From Anaerolineae bacterium (GTDB lineage Bacteria > Chloroflexota > Anaerolineae > B4-G1 > SLSP01), in the NCBI GenBank assembly GCA_025454475.1, contig JALOOJ010000021.1, positions 1 to 33,419 on the forward strand: a stretch of 33,419 nt of DNA, written 5' to 3'. Each line of letters starts with the position of its first letter. Position 1 is the stretch's first letter. Positions 24,984-33,192 of this stretch are shown one piece after another. Below the pieces are notes generated by a model. It searched no databases. It saw only the letters and a list, made by a program, of their open reading frames with translations, and was not told the origin of the DNA. A program made the position numbers and the translations under genes.

Positions 24984-25424
24984 ATGAGGGACCCGCACCG
25001 TCGCAGCATCAGCCTTGTCATAGGTGCCTTTCTGCTGCTCAGCGCGTGCAGTGGCGCGGTGGGCACAGCGCAGGTCGAGCAGGTTGCCGTCGCTGTTGGG
25101 GCCATAGCGGAGCTACCCCCGGATGTTACCCCAGAGGAACTGGCGGCGCTCCTCGATACCGGTGAGGTAGTTGTCGTCGATGTGCGCGAGGAGGATGAGT
25201 ACGCTGCCGGCCATATCCCAGGCGCCATACTCATACCGCTCGGATCACTTACCTCGCGGCTTGGCGAGGTGCCCACAGATAGGCCGGTCGTGCTGGTGTG
25301 TCGAAGCGACAACCGAAGCGGCGAGGCGTACCGGCTCCTCACTGACCGGGGCTTCGACAATGTCAGCAACATGGTAGGGGGGATGATCGCCTGGCAGGCC
25401 GCGGGTCTGGAGGTGGCCAGGTAG
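24984..25424 (+). CDS. Rhodanese-domain lipoprotein
   Basis: This 146-residue exported protein has a short basic N-terminus (MRDPHRR), a hydrophobic stretch and the lipobox LLSAC, so it should be lipid-anchored on the outer face of the membrane. After a linker of ~30 residues comes one rhodanese domain: DVTPEELAALLDTGEVVVVDVREEDEY, AGHIPGAILIPLGSL, and the active-site loop CRSDNRS with its catalytic cysteine, followed by GFDNVSNMVGGMIAW. Such domains transfer sulfane sulfur or carry persulfides. ATG 24984 is preferred to the track start at 24879 because it has GGAGGGAC upstream, lies after the -10 box and gives a proper signal peptide. It is monocistronic and is followed by the interspersed repeat. 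Confidence 0.9.
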   Translation: MRDPHRRSISLVIGAFLLLSACSGAVGTAQVEQVAVAVGAIAELPPDVTPEELAALLDTGEVVVVDVREEDEYAAGHIPGAILIPLGSLTSRLGEVPTDRPVVLVCRSDNRSGEAYRLLTDRGFDNVSNMVGGMIAWQAAGLEVAR

Positions 25425-25488
25425 CTCCTGGGCAGCTTGTCGTGCACCATCGAACCAGTCCGCCTGGGCACTAGTGGACAGCAACTTT

Positions 25489-25583
25489 GGTTCGTAGTAA
25501 CCGCTTCAGCGGTTCTGCTGCCGCCCAGTCTGCTGGGCGCGCCTGTTGAGGCACCGGAACGACTGAAGTCGTTACTACGAACC
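25489..25583. repeat. Three-hairpin palindromic interspersed repeat
   Basis: The ends are 27-nt imperfect inverted repeats (GGTTCGTAGTAAC at the left, GTTACTACGAACC at the right) matching at 23 positions. Each arm also folds alone: AACCGCT-TC-AGCGGTT (25499-25514) and AACGACT-GA-AGTCGTT (25558-25573). The four differences between arms are paired changes that keep both stems. A central CGCCCAG-TCTG-CTGGGCG hairpin (25522-25539) makes a third. It lies between the convergent rhodanese and MFS genes and may also terminate transcription. It contains no ORF. The rest of the 25425-25606 gap holds nothing I recognise. Confidence 0.85.
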
Positions 25584-25606
25584 CCAAACGTCAGCTTATC
25601 TGACCC

Positions 25607-27010
25607 CTAGGTCTGAGGTGTCGGGGCAGGCTGGGCGTCGTGGTCGGGCAAGATTGCCTCGGCGTCACGGACCGCGCGGAACAGGTACCCTGCCACGCCG
25701 ACGAGCGCGGATAGCAGGCCGGCCAGCGCGAGTTGGACTCCCATGCCTGTACCCGGACCTGTGCCGAATAGGGTGGTCAGCAGGCCACCGGCGCCGCCGG
25801 TGGATGCGAATGCAGGTTCCATAACACGATCTGCAATGGGACCGGCTGCGAGCTGAGCCAGGGGCGACACGAGCCAGGCGATCAGTCTTCTAGTAGCGAA
25901 TACGCGACCCTGGACGTCAGGCGGGACTTTCGCCTGCCATATGGCCTGGTTCGATCCATTTACCAACGGGACGACGACCATAGACAAGAAGCTAGCCACG
26001 AGCCACGGTACAAGGGATCGCGACACACCCATGGCGACAAGGGCGAGACCACCAAAGGCCCAGCCAACCAGTACACCGTGGACGCGGCGCTTGAACCCGC
26101 CCCAAGCTCCTACAGCGATGCCACCGATGATCCCCCCCACGGCCCCTGCGGTCTGAATGCTTCCGAAGGTTACCGCGTCGCTGCTCGTGCGCGCGAGCAC
26201 CATGGGATCCCAGACTGAGGTGCCCAGTGAGCTAAAGAAGTTGCCCCCGAGGAATACGAGCTGAAGCCCAAGTAGGCTCGGTCGCGCAAGGATGTAGCGT
26301 AACCCATACATCGCCTGATGGCCGAAGCTGCCTCGAGCCTCCACCCCGCTTGTTGATTGCTCAGGTTGGGGGATGTGCACGAAGAGCAACGATCCGATGG
26401 CGAAGGATGCACTGAGCAGGTCCAGTATGAGGAGTGCCAGGAGCCCGGTGTCGCCCGAGGCCGTCTGCGCCAGATCGGCGAACGTCCGGGTCATCCACAC
26501 GCCCAGTGGCCCGATCAACGCGCCCGCAATCAGCGGGGCAAAAACGCCCGAGGCGTTGCCCGCCGTCTCCAACATCGCATTGGCGCGCGTATAGTCCTTC
26601 TTGTCGAGCATCGTGGTGATCGCTGCGGAGTAGGCAGGCCACTGAAAGCCCTGGAACGTCCCCGTGATGAACGCCGTGATGTAGAGATGCCAAACTTGAA
26701 GATGGCCTGTGGCAAACAGGATGAGAACGAACAGCGTGGTCAAGGCCGCAGCGAGGTCGCTCAACATCATCATGAGCTTGCGGTTCGCCCGATCGACGAG
26801 CACTCCAACGAGCGGCGTGAAGGCCACCATCGGAACGAAGAAGAAGAAGCCTATCAACGTCATCGGCGTGGCCTGTCCGCCGCTGGCGTCGAATACCCAA
26901 AGTCGGAGCCCAAACTGGCCCACAGCCGTGCCCAAGAGCGACAGGATCTGCCCGATCCAGATGATGCTGAACGCTGTCATCCCTGACACGCGTTTCGTAT
27001 CGCTTCCCAT
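25607..27010 (-). CDS. MFS transporter (MefA/EntS-like drug or siderophore exporter type)
   Basis: This 467-residue polytopic membrane protein has about 12 hydrophobic segments. The first is FSIIWIGQILSLLGTAVGQFG, and the loop between helices 2 and 3 reads GVLVDRANRKLMMML, the MFS motif A (GxLxDRxxRR) form found in MFS_3 proteins. It also has FQWPAYSAAITTMLDKKDYTRANAM, a typical MFS_3 segment, and a long loop of ~25 residues in mid-protein. Proton-driven export of drugs, macrolide-like compounds or siderophores is the family's usual role; the substrate cannot be read. The C-terminus is a short Pro-rich cytoplasmic tail. The ATG follows TAGGAGG by 5 nt. It is monocistronic, with its own TTGACA promoter. 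Confidence 0.9.
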   Translation of the reverse strand: MGSDTKRVSGMTAFSIIWIGQILSLLGTAVGQFGLRLWVFDASGGQATPMTLIGFFFFVPMVAFTPLVGVLVDRANRKLMMMLSDLAAALTTLFVLILFATGHLQVWHLYITAFITGTFQGFQWPAYSAAITTMLDKKDYTRANAMLETAGNASGVFAPLIAGALIGPLGVWMTRTFADLAQTASGDTGLLALLILDLLSASFAIGSLLFVHIPQPEQSTSGVEARGSFGHQAMYGLRYILARPSLLGLQLVFLGGNFFSSLGTSVWDPMVLARTSSDAVTFGSIQTAGAVGGIIGGIAVGAWGGFKRRVHGVLVGWAFGGLALVAMGVSRSLVPWLVASFLSMVVVPLVNGSNQAIWQAKVPPDVQGRVFATRRLIAWLVSPLAQLAAGPIADRVMEPAFASTGGAGGLLTTLFGTGPGTGMGVQLALAGLLSALVGVAGYLFRAVRDAEAILPDHDAQPAPTPQT

Positions 27011-27098
27011 CTAGCCTCCTACGCGCGCCCCGACCCTAGCGCTCCAAGACTACTCCAATGGAGGGCAACGCCTTCAGCACGATCCAACTCACGATTCG

Positions 27099-27126
27099 AT
27101 TCTATGACCGATTTTCGTATTGTCAA
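27099..27126 (-). promoter_or_regulatory. Promoter of the MFS transporter gene
   Basis: On the minus strand a perfect TTGACA (27121-27126), 16-nt spacer and TAGAAT (27099-27104) give a start near 27092 and a leader of about 82 nt. The surrounding 27011-27223 gap is AT-richer than the coding sequence and holds nothing else clear. Confidence 0.65.
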
Positions 27127-27223
27127 GGTCTAGGTTTACATATTGGTATGCGTAGATCAATATTCTTGAGCTCCTCAGGGGCCGGCAGGTTGGACGCAGA
27201 CTGAGTGAGGTAATGCGGTCCTG

Positions 27224-27646
27224 CTAGGTAGCAGGGCTATCGAACCTGAGGACCGTCTCTCCAATGCCGATACGGTCGCCGGAGACCAGCGGCCTGGGCT
27301 TCGTGACGCGGTCGTCGTTGAGGTATGTGCCGTTGTGGCTGCCTAGGTCCTCAATCCACCACGTGTTATCGCGCCAGGCCACAATGGCATGGTTCGACGA
27401 GGCGAAGGGATCATCGATAGTGACGTGGTTGTCGCGACCGCGGCCGATGGCTGTGACGGGGCGCAAGGTGTAGCGCTGATCGGCTGAAGCCTCCCCCTCG
27501 ATGGCCAGAGATGCGGAAGGGCATAGAGGAGCGGCTTCTTGGCCGCGCTCCCGAAGATCCCTTGCGATCACGAACAGTGCGAGCGCCAGGAAGCCGTACA
27601 ACAGAACGACAAGCACGATTCGCAGCGCGAGGAGCAGCTCTGGCAT
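27224..27646 (-). CDS. Membrane-anchored FHA-domain protein (FhaB-like)
   Basis: This 140-residue protein has one N-terminal transmembrane helix (about residues 6-28, LALRIVLVVLLYGFLALALFVI), a linker of ~30 residues and a C-terminal forkhead-associated domain that binds phosphothreonine. FHA marks are seen in order: AIGRGRDNHVTIDDPFAS, the conserved SNHAIV, LGSHNGTYLN and LVSGDRIGIG. The layout matches FhaB/FipA of actinobacteria and Chloroflexota, which links Ser/Thr kinase signalling to cell-wall growth. It starts 2 nt after the upstream FhaA-like gene and is coupled to it. The usual neighbours (PP2C phosphatase, rodA, pbpA, pknB) do not follow; an MFS gene does. Confidence 0.9.
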   Translation of the reverse strand: MPELLLALRIVLVVLLYGFLALALFVIARDLRERGQEAAPLCPSASLAIEGEASADQRYTLRPVTAIGRGRDNHVTIDDPFASSNHAIVAWRDNTWWIEDLGSHNGTYLNDDRVTKPRPLVSGDRIGIGETVLRFDSPAT

Positions 27647-27648
27647 CG

Positions 27649-28455
27649 CTACTCCAGATGCGGAACGAGAGGCTGCGTGTGGCCGGCCTGAGACCGTTCG
27701 AGCGGCTCAGATTCTGCGTAGATGAGGTCGACACCTGAGAGTGAGATCAGATCGCCAGGGCGCAGCACGATCTCGTGCACGAAGAAACCGTTGACGGTGG
27801 TGCCTCCGGTGCTGCCGAGGTCCTGCAGAATGTAACGCTGATAGCGTCTGCGGAGCTGCGCGTGATAGCGGGACACCTGGCGGTCCTCGAGAATGAGGTC
27901 ATTGTCGAACGCACGGCCGATACGCACGATCGGCGTTAACAGGTCGAAAGTGCGATCGCCCATAACGATGAGGTAGGCGCGTGGAGTGGGTTCGTCGGAC
28001 GGTCGCTCCAGCGTTTGACGTAGTCGACTAGGCCCGATCTCCTGGGTGGCGTCGGGGACATGTGTCTGACCTGCACTTTGTCTGCCTGGCCGATCTGCCG
28101 GGCGGATGTCGACGGCGCGCGGGGGGAGATATTTGTTGGCCCTTAGCAGGACCGCCGGAGGCTCGTGCGTCCGCAACGCGATTCGCGCCACTAACGCTTC
28201 CAGGGCCTCGCGTAAGCGCTCGTCCAGGTCGGGATGGTGACGGCGGAGCGCGATAAGATCGTCGGGATTCAGCTCAACGGTGTACCTGCCGGGAACCTCC
28301 ATCGCGCCATCTGCTCCCACACGCTCACCGTCCTCCAGAGCGTCCACAAGGTGACGAACCACATCATGCGGGAAGAGGCGCCCGGCGAATAGGCGCACGA
28401 ACGGTTCCTCAACCAACTGCTCGATCCAGCGTTCCAGGTGCATAAAGCCGTTCAT
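27649..28455 (-). CDS. DUF3662 + FHA domain protein (FhaA-like)
   Basis: This protein of about 268 residues begins with a DUF3662 domain (HLERWIEQLVEEPFVRLFAGRLFPHDVVRHL, with VPGRYTVELNPDDL further on). A polar linker of ~40 residues follows, then an FHA domain: PIVRIGRAFDNDLIL, QVSRYHAQLRRR and LGSTGGTTVNG, where the usual NGT turn is GGTTVNG. FhaA-type proteins read threonine phosphorylation and regulate cell-envelope synthesis. The track start (28467) overlaps the TATAAT box, so that ATG would not be on the transcript. ATG 28455 gives MNGFMHLERWIE, matching the short lead of FhaA, and ATG 28443 is also possible. It is first in the FhaA-FhaB operon. Confidence 0.88.
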   Translation of the reverse strand: MNGFMHLERWIEQLVEEPFVRLFAGRLFPHDVVRHLVDALEDGERVGADGAMEVPGRYTVELNPDDLIALRRHHPDLDERLREALEALVARIALRTHEPPAVLLRANKYLPPRAVDIRPADRPGRQSAGQTHVPDATQEIGPSRLRQTLERPSDEPTPRAYLIVMGDRTFDLLTPIVRIGRAFDNDLILEDRQVSRYHAQLRRRYQRYILQDLGSTGGTTVNGFFVHEIVLRPGDLISLSGVDLIYAESEPLERSQAGHTQPLVPHLE

Positions 28456-28465
28456 ACAGAAGGCC

Positions 28466-28471
28466 ATTATA
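28466..28471 (-). promoter_or_regulatory. -10 box of the FHA operon
   Basis: A perfect TATAAT on the minus strand overlaps the first in-frame ATG (TATAATGG). Transcription would start near 28459, about 4 nt before ATG 28455, giving a leaderless or nearly leaderless mRNA. The -35 is poor. Confidence 0.5.
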
Positions 28472-28543
28472 GGCGGGTTTCCGGGGCGGGCCAGGGGCTG
28501 GTGATGGTTGAGATGGGATAGAGCAGTGGGGACCGCAAGAGTG

Positions 28544-28577
28544 AGCGCCCAGGGCCTTACAGACGACCTTGGGCGCT
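28544..28577 (-). terminator. Hairpin terminator after the alpha/beta-hydrolase gene
   Basis: AGCGCCCAGGG pairs with CCTTGGGCGCT over 11 positions with one G-T wobble and a 12-nt loop. It lies 41 nt after the hydrolase stop on the minus strand and before the FHA promoter. Confidence 0.6.
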
Positions 28578-28617
28578 GCTGTACGGACTGGTGCGCGGTT
28601 CTGGATCCCGCATCCCT

Positions 28618-29582
28618 CTACTCGCCGCGGACCTGGGCCAGCACACTCAGGATCGCGTCAGCGACAGCCTGCGGCTGGTCCAACTGGATCATATGGCTGC
28701 TATCCGGGACAGCCATATGGATGCCGTGCGACGAGAGCTTGGCTAGGTCCTGTTGCATCCTAACCCACTCCAGCTCGATGGTGATCACTAGATCAGGGTC
28801 GAGGCCCTTCTGGTCGAAAGCCGGCAGACTGCGAGTGAGCACTACGAGTGGGATATTCCCCAGAGAGCCCGTCACACGCACTTGAGCGCAACTGGCGCCG
28901 AGATCAACCTGCTCCGTCCCGCGGACGGTGAAGGCAGTATCCTGACGGAACAGCTTGGGTGCGACGCTCTCAGACGGCGACTCTTCCGGCAGAGCCGCGC
29001 GAAAGCGATCCGCCTGATCGGGGTGAGTCACGTCGACAAGCACCATACCGACGACGTCCTCGGGGTACTGGCTGGCGTAGAGCCGGGCGTTAAGCCCCGT
29101 CAACGAATGCACCGCCAGGACGTAGGGGCCGGAGATCTGGGCCTTGCTGAGAGCGCGTGGAGATCGTCTGCCTGGTCCTGCGTCGTGCAAGGCAGTGTCG
29201 GGCGCGGATCGCTCTGACCTAGCCCAGCTCGATCATAGACACAGACGCGTGTGGCATAGGCGATCCTCCGCTGCACCACCATCCAGCCTTTCCGGTTGCG
29301 GTCCAAGCCCGCGTCGCAGATCACAGTCGGGCTCCCCTCGCCGTGGCAGCGAATGTAGAGCGAGCTGCCGCCGATGTCCACACTTTCCTCGAAGCTCGGC
29401 GTCGGCGCGGGAGGCCGTGGCGTCGGCGTTGGCGTGGTAGGGCTAGACGTTGGCGGTGCCGGGATAGTTGGCTCGGCGACGGGCGTGGCCGCAGGGAGTG
29501 TACCGGTCGGGGTGCCGCACCCGGCCAACACTGCAAGGAACAGCAGACACGTCAGCAGCCGCCGAACTCGAACGTCGCTCAT
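28618..29582 (-). pseudogene. Alpha/beta-hydrolase lipoprotein, split by a frameshift
   Basis: Two minus-strand frames join into one protein of about 320 residues. Frame one starts at ATG 29582 with a lipoprotein signal (MSDVRVRRLLTCLLFLAVLAGC, lipobox LAGC), a Pro/Thr-rich linker and the hydrolase core start: SSLYIRCHGEGSPTVIC, GWMVVQRRIA, VCVYDRAGLGQSD. Frame two resumes at SKAQISGPYVLAVHSLTG and ends with the histidine region SSHMIQLDQPQAV. One base is missing near 29147-29153; one more C in the CTCTC run would read DLHALLSKAQ, as expected. The nucleophile elbow is VHSLT rather than GHSxG. The protein would be an exported, membrane-tethered hydrolase. The track's ATG at 29630 lacks a ribosome site and would spoil the signal peptide. 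This is either recent decay or a sequence error. Confidence 0.8.
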
Positions 29583-29808
29583 TGCCTCACTCTTCTCCGT
29601 AACGAAACGCGCTGACCTACCGAGCTCCATTCGGGGCCGTGGTCAAGCAGGACTGTGGACCAGCCGCCTCAAGGCAGCCAGCGGACGTGTGGAGTGCCGG
29701 TTTGGTGCGAGCAGGGCCGGTGAGCAGCGAACGCGGCACGCTCTCATTCTGCGCGGATCGAGGTGACAGCAGAGAGGCTGCGGTGACGGGTTGAGCGATG
29801 ACGAAGAC

Positions 29809-29817
29809 AGTATACCA
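29809..29817 (-). promoter_or_regulatory. Extended -10 promoter of the hydrolase lipoprotein gene
   Basis: TGGTATACT on the minus strand fits the extended -10 pattern. It implies a leader of about 220 nt before ATG 29582. The 29583-29946 region otherwise holds no gene I can support. Confidence 0.4.
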
Positions 29818-29932
29818 CGGCAAGCGCGCGATGCATCAGCCCTTGGCTGCGGAGCCTGGTGCCAGTTGGCCCCGCCGCCACGTATCCGTCCGGGCGCGCG
29901 GGGGCCGCCTTAGCGGTTCCGGTGCCAGGCAG

Positions 29933-29938
29933 TATAAT
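29933..29938 (+). promoter_or_regulatory. -10 box of the O-antigen ligase fusion gene
   Basis: A perfect TATAAT ends 8 nt before the ATG at 29947, so transcription should begin at or within 2 nt of the start codon, giving a leaderless mRNA. The -35 candidate TTAGCG (29910-29915) is weak. Confidence 0.55.
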
Positions 29939-29946
29939 CGGCGCCT

Positions 29947-32900
29947 ATGAGACGACGACCAGTGCTAGCGCTCGCGTTGGGCTTGGCGCTCGTGGCGTTG
30001 GGGGTGCTTGGCGCGGCGCAGTGGCGCGCGCGCGAGGCCTTCGGGACGCGCGGGTGGACGATCGATTCTTCTGAGCCCGTGGCCGATACGCCGGGTGCTA
30101 CGGGCACGACGCTGAGCCGCGCCTGCGCTAACGCTGCCTTGGATGCGTATGCCGCGGACGACCTACCCTGGGCGCTCGACGCAATCCGGGAGGGCGGGTT
30201 CGCCTGGATACGGCAGCGGGTTTCGTGGGCGGCAGTCGAGCCGGTTCCAGGAGCGATGGATTGGACAGAGTTCGATGCGATTGCGGCCGGCCTCGAAGCA
30301 CGAGGGGTGGGGTTGTTCGCGGTTCTGGATGATGCCCCTTCCTGGGCCGGCTCGCCGCCAGATCCGGCAGCGTTTGCACGGTGGGCGGGCGCTGTGGCTG
30401 AGCGGTATGGCGAGCAGCTAACCTACTACCAGATATGGCACAATCCCAATCTCGGCGACGGCTGGGGCGGTGGTGCTGACCCTTACGCGTATGCGGCGCT
30501 TCTGTCGCAGGCTGCAGAGGCGATTCGGTCGGTCGATGTCGATGCGCGTATCGTGATGGGCAGCCTGGCGCCAACGGTGGAGCGGGGCAATCGCAACTAC
30601 GCTGAGGCGCTCTTCATTGGTATGCTCTATGATGCAGGCGCCGGGCCCTTCTTCGACATCGTGGCTGTGCAGCCGTACGGGTTCGACACTGGGCCGGATG
30701 ATCGGCGCGTGTCAGCCCATGTGCTCAACTTCTCACGGCCGATCCTGGTTCGTGAGGCGCTGGTAGCGCACGGTGAGGGTCACAAGGCGGTATGGGCCGC
30801 GACCTTCGGCTGGAACAGCCTGCCTGCCGACTGGCCGGGTCCAGCGTCGATCTGGGGCAGCGTGGACCAGGCGGCGCAGGCCAGGTACACGCTGCAGGCG
30901 TTGGAGCGCGTGGAACGCGAATGGCCCTGGATGGGACTCATGTGCGTGAATGGACTGCAGCCCAGGCCGGACATGAACGCCAGCACCGGAGGTGAGATGC
31001 CGGAAGCCGGCACCGGCGTACCGGATGCCCAGGAGCATTGGGGGTTTGCCCTGGTCGGGCCGGCAGCGGATGGCGGACTCGGGCAGGGCGAGTTCAGACC
31101 TGTGTATGAGGCGCTCCGTGAATGGGCACAGGCGCCGCCGGTGGCGGTCGCGGGTGTCTACCGGGCGGACACGAATCTGGCTGTGTTCGAGGGAACGTGG
31201 ACGCTTGGGCCTCAGGGCGCCGATATCGGTCAGTCGGGTGACCGGGTGAGCTTCGAGTTCGAGGGAACCGACGTCGCGCTGACCGTGCGACGCGGACCCT
31301 ACCGGGCGTTCCTATTCGTGACGGTCGATGGCCTGCCCGCGCCGGCTTTGCCACGTGACAGGGAAGGGCGCGCCTACGTTGTGCTGTACGATCCGCTGTC
31401 GGCCGTAGCGACGGTCCCGCTGGCACAGGGATTGCCCGCAGGAAGGCACACCGTCGAGGTGACTGCGGAGCGGGGATGGGGTCAATGGGCTCTGGCGGAC
31501 TGGCGCGTCCTGAGCCGGCCTGCCGCCGGGCTCTCCAACGCGTGGGGATACGCCGCGTTTGGCGCCCTGACGATGCTGGGGCTGGCAACCATCGCCAGGG
31601 CGGCCCCGCTGGTCGACTGGAGGACGTTTTCTGCGGCGGCCGACCGGCTGCGGCACCGAACTGGGGGATGGCTCGGGATCGCGATAGCTGCGGGTGCCAC
31701 GGCGGTGACTCTCTTTTCGGCCTGGCAGACGCTGATCGGCAACTCGGTCTTCCGCCGGTTGGGCGACCACGGACAGGGCGCAGCGCTCCTGTTGAGTGCG
31801 GGGCTCTTCTACCTGTCACCATGGTTCGTGCTGGCCCTCGGCGCGGGTCTGGTGATGGCCGTGATGGTGTTCCTGAGGCCCGCGCTGGGGCTCGCTCTGA
31901 CGATGCTCGCTGCGCCGCTCTACCTACACCCGCTGTCGCTCTTTGGGAAGTCGTTCTCGCTTGCAGAGCTGGTGCTGCTGCCTACGCTCGTAGGATGGGC
32001 GGTGCAGTTGGCTGGGGCAGGACGCCGGGGACGAGAGGCAAGGGGGCGGACGGGCCTGGGGTTGAGCGCCACGCGGCGGCTTCTGAGGCCGGTCGCGGCA
32101 TTCGTGATGATCGCGGTGCTTGCGAGCCTCGCTGCGGAACACCAGCGCGAGGCATTCCGCGAGCTGCGACTGGTCGTGCTGGAACCATCGCTGCTATTCC
32201 TGGCGTGCGCCACTCTACCCATGGACCGGCGGTCCAAGTGGCGGATCGTCGATGCGTGGGTGCTCAGCGGCCTGATGGTGGCGACGGTCGGGCTTGTCCA
32301 GTACCTGCTGTTGGGCGATGTGATCACGGCCGAGGGCGGTGTGGAGAGGCTCCGCAGCCTGTACGGTTCGCCGAACAACGTTGGGCTCTATCTCGGCCGG
32401 TTGTTGCCGGTGATGCTGGCTGTAGTGCTCTGGGGCGACAGTGCGGGCGCGGGGACAGTGGGCCAGCGATGGTTTGTGGGTGTGAGGCGCTGGGGCCGCG
32501 ACCTTGTGCGCGACGGGCGGCGGTTCGCCTACTTGGTGGGTCTGGCGCCACTGGCGTTGGCGCTGCTGCTGAGCCTCTCCCGCGGCGCCATAGTGCTGGG
32601 GATCCCGGCCGCGCTGCTGGCGATGGGATGGATGGCCGGTAAGCGTTGGCGTACAGCAACGCTCGTTGCCCTCGCGCTGGGAATCATGGTACTGATACCA
32701 CTACTGCAGACGCCACGGTTCGCGGACATGCTGAACCCGACCCAGGGCACCACCGGATTTCGCGTAGCGCTCTGGTACAGCACCCTGACGCTGGTTCGTG
32801 ATCGTCCACTCTTGGGCGTGGGACCCGATAATTACCTCTATGCGTACCGGACGCGGTACGTGTTGCCAACGGCTTGGGAGGAGTTCAACCTCTCGCACCC

Positions 32901-33183
32901 ACACAACGTCCTGCTTGACTTCGCTGCCAGGCTGGGTCTTCCCGGTCTGGCTGTGTTCCTCTGGCTGCAAGTGGCGTTCTGGCGCAGCTTGGCAGCGCTG
33001 AGGACCCGACGGCGCTGCAGCGGGTGGGCGCGGGCACTGGCGATCGGGATGGCCGGATCGATGGTGGACTTCCTCGCCCACGGGATGGTCGATGCGGCCT
33101 ACTTTGTGATTGACTTGGCCTTGGTGACTATGCTTTCACTATCCGTCGTCGTTTGGCTCAGCGATGGATGGCTTGATGGTTAG
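29947..33183 (+). CDS. Fusion: glycoside hydrolase-like (pseudo-enzyme) domain + O-antigen ligase/polymerase (Wzy_C)
   Basis: The 1078-residue membrane protein has a signal anchor (residues 5-24), an exported TIM-barrel domain like GH39/GH5 relatives (about 65-395), a beta-rich domain (about 405-525) and about 10-12 transmembrane helices from ~535 to the end. In the barrel the acid/base motif WNEPN is WHNPN (164-168) and the nucleophile strand WxTEFGW is WAATFGW (283-289). Both catalytic glutamates are thus replaced (Asn166, Thr286), so hydrolysis is unlikely and glycan binding more so. The C-terminal half carries PF04932 marks: GSPNNVGLYLGRLLP, LSLSRGAI, RDRPLLGVGPDNYLYAY and SHPHNVLLDFAARLGLPGL. 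Such enzymes join or polymerise lipid-linked glycans outside the membrane. The lipoprotein gene after it starts 9 nt downstream. Confidence 0.88.
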   Translation: MRRRPVLALALGLALVALGVLGAAQWRAREAFGTRGWTIDSSEPVADTPGATGTTLSRACANAALDAYAADDLPWALDAIREGGFAWIRQRVSWAAVEPVPGAMDWTEFDAIAAGLEARGVGLFAVLDDAPSWAGSPPDPAAFARWAGAVAERYGEQLTYYQIWHNPNLGDGWGGGADPYAYAALLSQAAEAIRSVDVDARIVMGSLAPTVERGNRNYAEALFIGMLYDAGAGPFFDIVAVQPYGFDTGPDDRRVSAHVLNFSRPILVREALVAHGEGHKAVWAATFGWNSLPADWPGPASIWGSVDQAAQARYTLQALERVEREWPWMGLMCVNGLQPRPDMNASTGGEMPEAGTGVPDAQEHWGFALVGPAADGGLGQGEFRPVYEALREWAQAPPVAVAGVYRADTNLAVFEGTWTLGPQGADIGQSGDRVSFEFEGTDVALTVRRGPYRAFLFVTVDGLPAPALPRDREGRAYVVLYDPLSAVATVPLAQGLPAGRHTVEVTAERGWGQWALADWRVLSRPAAGLSNAWGYAAFGALTMLGLATIARAAPLVDWRTFSAAADRLRHRTGGWLGIAIAAGATAVTLFSAWQTLIGNSVFRRLGDHGQGAALLLSAGLFYLSPWFVLALGAGLVMAVMVFLRPALGLALTMLAAPLYLHPLSLFGKSFSLAELVLLPTLVGWAVQLAGAGRRGREARGRTGLGLSATRRLLRPVAAFVMIAVLASLAAEHQREAFRELRLVVLEPSLLFLACATLPMDRRSKWRIVDAWVLSGLMVATVGLVQYLLLGDVITAEGGVERLRSLYGSPNNVGLYLGRLLPVMLAVVLWGDSAGAGTVGQRWFVGVRRWGRDLVRDGRRFAYLVGLAPLALALLLSLSRGAIVLGIPAALLAMGWMAGKRWRTATLVALALGIMVLIPLLQTPRFADMLNPTQGTTGFRVALWYSTLTLVRDRPLLGVGPDNYLYAYRTRYVLPTAWEEFNLSHPHNVLLDFAARLGLPGLAVFLWLQVAFWRSLAALRTRRRCSGWARALAIGMAGSMVDFLAHGMVDAAYFVIDLALVTMLSLSVVVWLSDGWLDG

Positions 33184-33192
33184 GGGGACCGC

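Noticed and set aside
24984-25424. Rhodanese active-site loop CRSDNRS as an anomaly
   Set aside because: The catalytic Cys is present and Asp for Gly in the loop is within normal family variation.
29617-29823. 68-residue ORF in the 29583-29946 gap
   Set aside because: There is no ribosome site, no recognisable motif and it overlaps the hydrolase promoter.
31476-32642. 388-residue plus-strand ORF in the O-antigen ligase region
   Set aside because: It is out of frame with the ligase motifs, Gly/Arg/Ala-rich and lacks membrane segments.
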